11,957 nt of DNA from Phytophthora quininea. Its lineage: Eukaryota > Oomycota > Peronosporomycetes > Peronosporales > Peronosporaceae. Under the pieces are notes generated by a model. It did no database searches and was not told the DNA's origin. It was given only the letters and a program-made list of their open reading frames with translations. The position numbers and the translations under genes are program-made. Every line of letters starts with the position of its first letter. Within the stretch, counting starts at the first letter, position 1. Positions 7,375 through 11,957 of the stretch are shown here, one piece after another. The stretch spans positions 1 to 11,957 of the forward strand of contig JAAVTG010000817.1 of the NCBI GenBank assembly GCA_011947345.1. The letters run 5' to 3'.

Positions 7375-7407
7375 CAAAACCTCAACCGACTGCGGAGACT
7401 TCTGGCC

Positions 7408-10110
7408 ATGGCGCATCGCCTCCGTCTGCTGCTCTACATCACATCCTTCTTCTGCGTTTGCCATGCGATTCCGACACTACACCGCCAACTGAGCGCTGAC
7501 GAACAAGAACTCTACGGCCGCCTACTGCAGGAGCAGGACACCGCCACGTCCTGCAACGCCAGCGCCAGCAGCAGCGTGCTGTCCACGTACCTGTCGGCGC
7601 TGCCGGACGTCGCAGGCCTGCAGGGCTGTGTCGCCACCAACATTGCGACGCTGTACCCGGCGATTGCAGGCTCCGGTTCGCAGTGCAACCTGACTACGCT
7701 CAGCTCGCTGGTTAGCGGCGACTCGACCGACTCGACGGCGTTCAATGAAGTGCTCAACCTGCTGTTGCAGGGCGTGGTCAGCTCCAGCGGCTCCGGATCG
7801 TCGGTGGACTTGGGCAGTGCACTGTCGTCCTGGAGCGACGACAGCAGTACGTTGCAGGAATTCTGCACCGTCATGAACAACCAGGCAGGACCCTGCATTG
7901 AAGCGCTGCTGCCAGAGCTGATCTCCCTGCTGGACAGCGACGCAACCTGCTGCAGCGAACTTAGTGGGTATCTGGAGCTGGCCAAGCTCATTGTACCGAC
8001 GAACGAAACGCTGGCTGACACGTTGGTCGGTCTTGTCAACGGACTGCATCGCACCATGTGCACCACCACGACTGATGACGTACTGTGCTCGGTGGCAATG
8101 AGCTCGTACCTGTCTGGTGTCGTGACGAGCGACGAGTCGTCACTGCTCGGCGCCATTATCTTCCAGGCTGGAGTCCCGCTTTATGCTGCTTCTGAGAGCG
8201 ACGTCTGCTCTTCGTTGGAGTCGACGAGTCTGGCCAGTGGCTTGGCCAGCGGTAAAGACATCTCGTACTATGCTGCATCGTGCTGCGCGTCGGGACTCTC
8301 AGCGTTCCTGCAGAGTGTGGACGCTATGGTAACGCATCTGTCGGGAAATTCCATGGCGGAGCTGTTCACTCTCATCACGGGGCGTCAGAACGCAGCGTCA
8401 AAGTTTTCTGCAGTGTACTCAACAATCCAAGGCTGCAAATTTGGGTCGAGTTGCACGGATCCTTCCTTCACACTGTCAAGTTCAGGCTCAAGCGCGTCGT
8501 CGAGCAGTTCAGCTGCGGAAAGCAAGACACGCTCTCCTGAAAACGTCACCTGCACGGTGGCGAACTACTGTGACAGCGACGACGTCTGCAGCACCGTGTG
8601 CGAGGAAGGAACGGCGATCATTGAGCCGTGGGTGGCGCGTGCCATCACATACCAGCGCAACCTCTCGTATGCAGAGACGCTGTGCTACACGGAGCTCCCG
8701 GCGACGCACAACAGTGTCATCACGCAGGCTCGCGGATACGGAAACCGTGACCAGCTTATGAACGCAGCACTCAACGCGTCGAACGCCAACTCCTACATGC
8801 GCACGAGCAACCAATTCTTGACACTGACGGACCAACTCGATCTCGGCGTGCGGTTCCTTGAGCTGGACGTGCACTACTTTGCATCCTCGCTGCGCAGCGC
8901 TCACTGCTCCGAGTTCGGGCTTTCGTTCGTGGATGACGCATCGGCTGCGTTGGTGTCTGCATTGGAGAACGTCCTGGACGCCAGCGGCGAAGACAAAACT
9001 GTGCAGTGGAACTCCGCGCTGGTGGGTTGTCTGCCTTCGCTGAGCGGCATTCGCGCGGAAGAGCAGCGTCTGCACAATGCGTCGTTGGCTGAGATCGCGA
9101 CGTGGCTGTCAAGCCACCCAGATGATCTGGTTGTGATCTACACGGAAATCGGTGATGAGATCGGCACGTACTCACAGACGGACGATTTGCTCAAGCTGTA
9201 CACGAACGCATTCGGAGACCTGCTCTTCTCGCCGTCGGACCTGAAAGATGCTGGAGGGGACTGGAACGGATTCACGCTGGGAACCTGATCGGACAGGGTA
9301 AGCAAGTCATCTTGGTGGCGACGCCCGACGCGAACGACCAAATGTTCAACATGCGCGAGCTGTGCAGCGGTTGGGCCGATGTACCGAGCAGCACGGCGGG
9401 GTCGTCTGGCACCTTCTTTGGCGAGACGATGAACGCCGGTTCGATTGTGCGAGCCTTCAAGAGCGAGCTGCACTACGCCACGCTAACACAGGATGGTCTG
9501 AGTGGTAGCACCACATCGGTCGACACGCCAGTGAACCGGGCAACCTCAACGCGTCGAGTCTGCCGGTATTCGTGAACGCTGGCGTCAATGTGCTGGCACC
9601 CGACGGACTGGATGGCGCGACCATGAGTGCAATGGTGTGGTCGTGGGCCGAGAACGAGCCCGACGTGGGCACTGCTACGGCTGTTCAGCTCTCAGCTGCA
9701 GATGGTCGATGGTACGGCGTTGTCGATTCATCAGGCATTGGTTTCGTGGCTTGTGTTAGTATAAGCAACCGCACGACGTGGGAGGTGGTGGCGAAAGGCT
9801 CGAGCTGTCCCGACGGGTACGCGGCTGGCGCCCCGCGATTGGCAGTGGAGAATGTCGCTCTACGGAAGGTGCTGCAGGCCGAGGCGAGCGTTGCCACGGC
9901 CGCGCTGGACGTGGATCTGACCAACTTCCCGGCCATTTCAGCTGCGGAGCAGAGCGCTTACGACGCTGGGGACACCGTCAGCAGTCAGTCGCGGATCGGA
10001 GTCGACAACGAAGGAGCAGCAGCGGCACGGTCGCGGATAGTGCTGCTGCTGTGCTGGAGGTGTCGGTGTCGGTGGCTGCATCTTTGGTCGTGGCGCTGTG
10101 GATCAGCTGA
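7408..10110 (+). CDS. Secreted, probably GPI-anchored PLC-like phosphodiesterase, frame-disrupted
   Basis: The first frame runs 626 codons; with its continuations the gene spans about 900. Residues 1-20 form a signal peptide, probably cut after CHA. A Cys-rich domain of about 330 residues that I do not recognise follows, then a Ser-rich linker (about 354-374). The PLC-like catalytic region starts near 425: LPATHNSV (His434), TDQLDLGVRFLELDVHYF (Glu485, Asp487, His489) and SAHC (His499). These fit the PI-PLC X-type TIM-barrel fold: catalytic His in THNS, acidic residues after QLDLGVRF, a second His shortly after. At least seven N-glycosylation sequons support secretion. Frame changes near 9283, 9530 and 10008 lead through NLIGQGKQVILV and GNLNASSLPVFV to a Ser/Gly/Ala-rich end with the hydrophobic tail SVSVAASLVVALW, typical of a GPI signal. 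Substrate unknown; phosphoinositides or GPI glycans are guesses. Confidence 0.82.
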
Positions 10111-10128
10111 CAGGAGATGATATCAACA

Positions 10129-10199
10129 CCATAACCTGGTACAACCACCACTTCTGATGTATACAGTACCAATACCTGGTACTACTCCCACTTCGATGT
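10129..10199 (+). repeat. Diverged tandem repeat, two units, 40-nt period
   Basis: Unit 1 (10129-10160) and unit 2 (10169-10199) share ACCTGGTAC, then AC, then CCACTTC and GATGT, with a few substitutions and a one-base gap. It lies 20-90 nt past the stop of the PLC-like gene and probably falls in its 3' UTR. Confidence 0.7.
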
Positions 10200-10280
10200 C
10201 AGCGAACTTAATTCGCCTTGAATGCTGAATGAAAACTCGCCTCGGCTACAAAGCGTGTTGTACTATATACAGAGCACTTT

Positions 10281-10403
10281 TTACCGCTTTTTCCACCTTA
10301 ACAGGGTGATTCGGTGCACACCAGCCTGTTTAGCCTGCGCGTTGGCCGTCCCATCGCCGCTCCGCACGGCCTTGAGGTGCTTCTTGTTTGTCTTACGCGG
10401 CAT
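10281..10403 (-). CDS. 40-aa basic ORF with helix-turn-helix character, possible transposase fragment
   Basis: The minus strand reads ATG at 10401-10403 to TAA at 10281-10283. The peptide starts MPRKTNKKHLKAVRSGDG and continues TANAQAKQAGVHRITLLRWKKR before the stop. The second half, with A-x-x-AGV-x-x-x-T-x-x-RW spacing, resembles the HTH at the N-terminus of some transposases and phage-type DNA-binding proteins. Very basic, no downstream catalytic domain in frame. It could be the N-terminal remnant of a DNA transposon, or chance. I do not assign a family. Confidence 0.35.
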   Translation of the reverse strand: MPRKTNKKHLKAVRSGDGTANAQAKQAGVHRITLLRWKKR

Positions 10404-10563
10404 TTCGACCACGACCTAGGCAGGGAGGTGTCATTAGGACGAATGCAATTCGATAGCTGTCCACCGCCAATAGTTTTGTATTGTATTGTGAACGCGTTTC
10501 GCCAGCCGTCTCGCCACCGAAGTAGCTCAACTTCCGCATGTGTCGGGTATTCTCTCTCGTCTA

Positions 10564-11957
10564 CTATGTATTCTTTCCTCTCGACCAAAGTCCACATATC
10601 GACGCGTGCGCTAATAGCCCGTCGGTGAGGTCTCTCCAGCCTTGTCGATCTTGGGCACATAATCGTACTAGGCAGTTCTTTGTAATCCGTGTCCTACTGT
10701 TGCCGTCCGTCATGACAACAGCCATCGGTAGGCTGGGATATCGGCCGATCGCCGCAGAATGTGTCCAAAGAGGCGATAGCGGTTTTTAGTAGCACGTATC
10801 GGAGAGGTCCGTCCCCGTTCGGTCGTAGAGCTTGTCGTTGGAGATCCAATCGGGGTACCACACTCCAATTACTTTCCTTAGCTGTTCGCGATGAAAACTT
10901 TCGAGACTGAGGAGGTCGGCGGGGGTGAGGGCCCACGTTCCGCTGTTGTACTGCAGAATCGGCAGCACGTATGCGTTGAACAGACGAAATCGTGTCTCCT
11001 CTGAGGTCTTCAATGATCGAAGCCAGATCGTCCACATGCGGTGTAGCGCCGCAGTTGTGAGGTTCTTGCGTCGGGATAAGTCTTCAGAGTCACTGAGGAG
11101 AGATCCTAGTTTGCGGGTGTTTCGCGAGTCCTCGTGGATTCGATATGAGATCTTTGTAGAGCGGGCGGTGGGCTTCACTCAACTGCGATGAACTCGGTCT
11201 TGCTAGTGTTTATCTGGAGTGACCACAATATTGCTGGAGCTTGAGTGTCCATCAGAGTGGCCATTTCAGCGTGGCAGCAGATACAGTTGGCGTCGTCGGC
11301 GTACACGATGATGTCTGCAAGAAGGCCGTGGGGTACGTTGACTTTGCTGGCCAAGTCGTGCAGTGCTGCTTCAAGATAATAGGGGGAGTGAGTCACCTTG
11401 CTGTATGACGGTGAGAGCAGCGTGTTGTCAAATCGAAATGCCAGGTTCGTGTCGCGGAGTAGGAGTCGGATCAGCCGGAGCTCGTCGTTGTCAACGATGG
11501 TCTCAAATACGGAGGAGTTTGTCACGGTTGACGGTATTAAAAGCACGTAAGATGTCGATTCCAAGGATGCGAAATAGCTCTTTATGTCACTGTGCACGTG
11601 CTGCTATCCATCTGTGGGCCATACTGTATCTGCAGAGCTGCGATTGGGCCTGAATCCGCTGTGATGGGTGACAGGAATCATTCAACCTTGCGCATAATGC
11701 GGTGTAGCACCACCAGTGAGATTGCTTTGTGAATATTGTTCAGTATAATAGTAGGTCGGAGACTAGTGCATTGACCAGCCGGCTTGTTTGGGTAGGGTAA
11801 TCCGAGGAGGATTTCGTCGCTCAGATGGATATTGTCTCCGGACGTGAGTCCATCGTTAATGGTGTCAGTGAGTGATCCATTTATAATTGTTGCTCCATAC
11901 TCGAGAAGTTCGGCTGGAATCACGTCGGGGCACGACGCACGTCCATTGTGTAAGCGT
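10564..11957 (-). mobile_element. Degraded LINE-type (non-LTR) retrotransposon, reverse transcriptase 3' half
   Basis: On the minus strand, from the right edge inward, fragments of one RT domain appear in the expected order but in changing frames: NGRASCPDVIPAELLEYG near 11890-11945; RPTIILNNIHKAISLVVL near 11700-11765; SGFRPNRSSADTVW at 11619-11660; PHGLLADIIVYADDANC near 11280-11330 (catalytic YADD box) followed by SKTEFIAVE; KLGSLLSDSEDL with WIRSL-like and LQYNSGTWALTPADLLSLE thumb-side segments (10786-11178); RYRLFGHILRRSADIPAY near 10728-10780; and AQDRQGWRDL near 10625-10655. This series is the usual C-terminal half of LINE polyproteins. Between the LLRDTNLAFRFDN segment and YLEAALHDL, the expected PQGDxLSP-type motif is missing, so there is an internal deletion. 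The copy is inactive. It continues beyond the window; 5' part and endonuclease not visible. Confidence 0.88.

Larger units (their letters stand above)
10111..10563. other. Region between the PLC-like gene and the LINE relic
   Basis: It contains a diverged tandem repeat (10129-10199) and a 40-codon minus-strand ORF (10281-10403). Nothing else recognisable. It may include the 3' tail of the LINE, but no poly(A)/T tract or target-site duplication was found. Confidence 0.45.

Noticed and set aside
7468..7500. RQLS after the signal peptide of the PLC-like protein as an RxLR effector motif
   Set aside because: The fourth residue is Ser, not Arg, there is no EER block, and the protein is a large enzyme rather than a small effector.

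Overview
The window looks like gene-dense nuclear DNA from an oomycete (Phytophthora/Pythium type). This rests on small SHAQKYF-like MYB genes packed together, one short consensus intron (59 nt, CTAAC branch site), initiator-like TCAYTYY or CCATTCC sites 32-39 nt upstream of several ATGs, and a decayed LINE-type retrotransposon at the right edge. No operons, rRNA, tRNA or CRISPR were seen. The species call is inference; no search could be run.

Layout. Positions 1-4369 hold a cluster of four related single-repeat MYB genes: one cut by the left edge (minus, 1-127), two in tandem on the plus strand (2198-2671 and 3185-3697), and one convergent on the minus strand (3818-4369). The three complete ones share the DNA-binding domain, an HRIDDD motif after it and a C-terminal E(A/S)LDFLI motif. 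About 2 kb between the first two holds no gene that I can call.

Positions 4852-6809 (minus) encode a multidomain VPS9 protein, a predicted Rab5-type guanine nucleotide exchange factor, with an N-terminal C1-like zinc finger. Divergent from it, 7408-10110 (plus) encodes a secreted, probably GPI-anchored PLC-like phosphodiesterase. Both genes are clearly recognisable but change frame several times. A single-base length change in a homopolymer run explains every change I examined, which points to sequencing error or very recent decay. The roughly 600 bp between them contains a perfect hairpin.

Positions 10111-10563 contain a diverged tandem repeat and a 40-codon ORF with a helix-turn-helix look. 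From about 10564 to the right edge, a minus-strand LINE reverse transcriptase relic is spread over several frames.

The genes do not form one pathway: the MYBs are nuclear regulators, the VPS9 protein belongs to endosomal trafficking, and the phosphodiesterase is a surface or secreted protein. The most notable points are the shared MYB C-terminal motif, the VPS9 architecture, and the pattern of homopolymer frame breaks.
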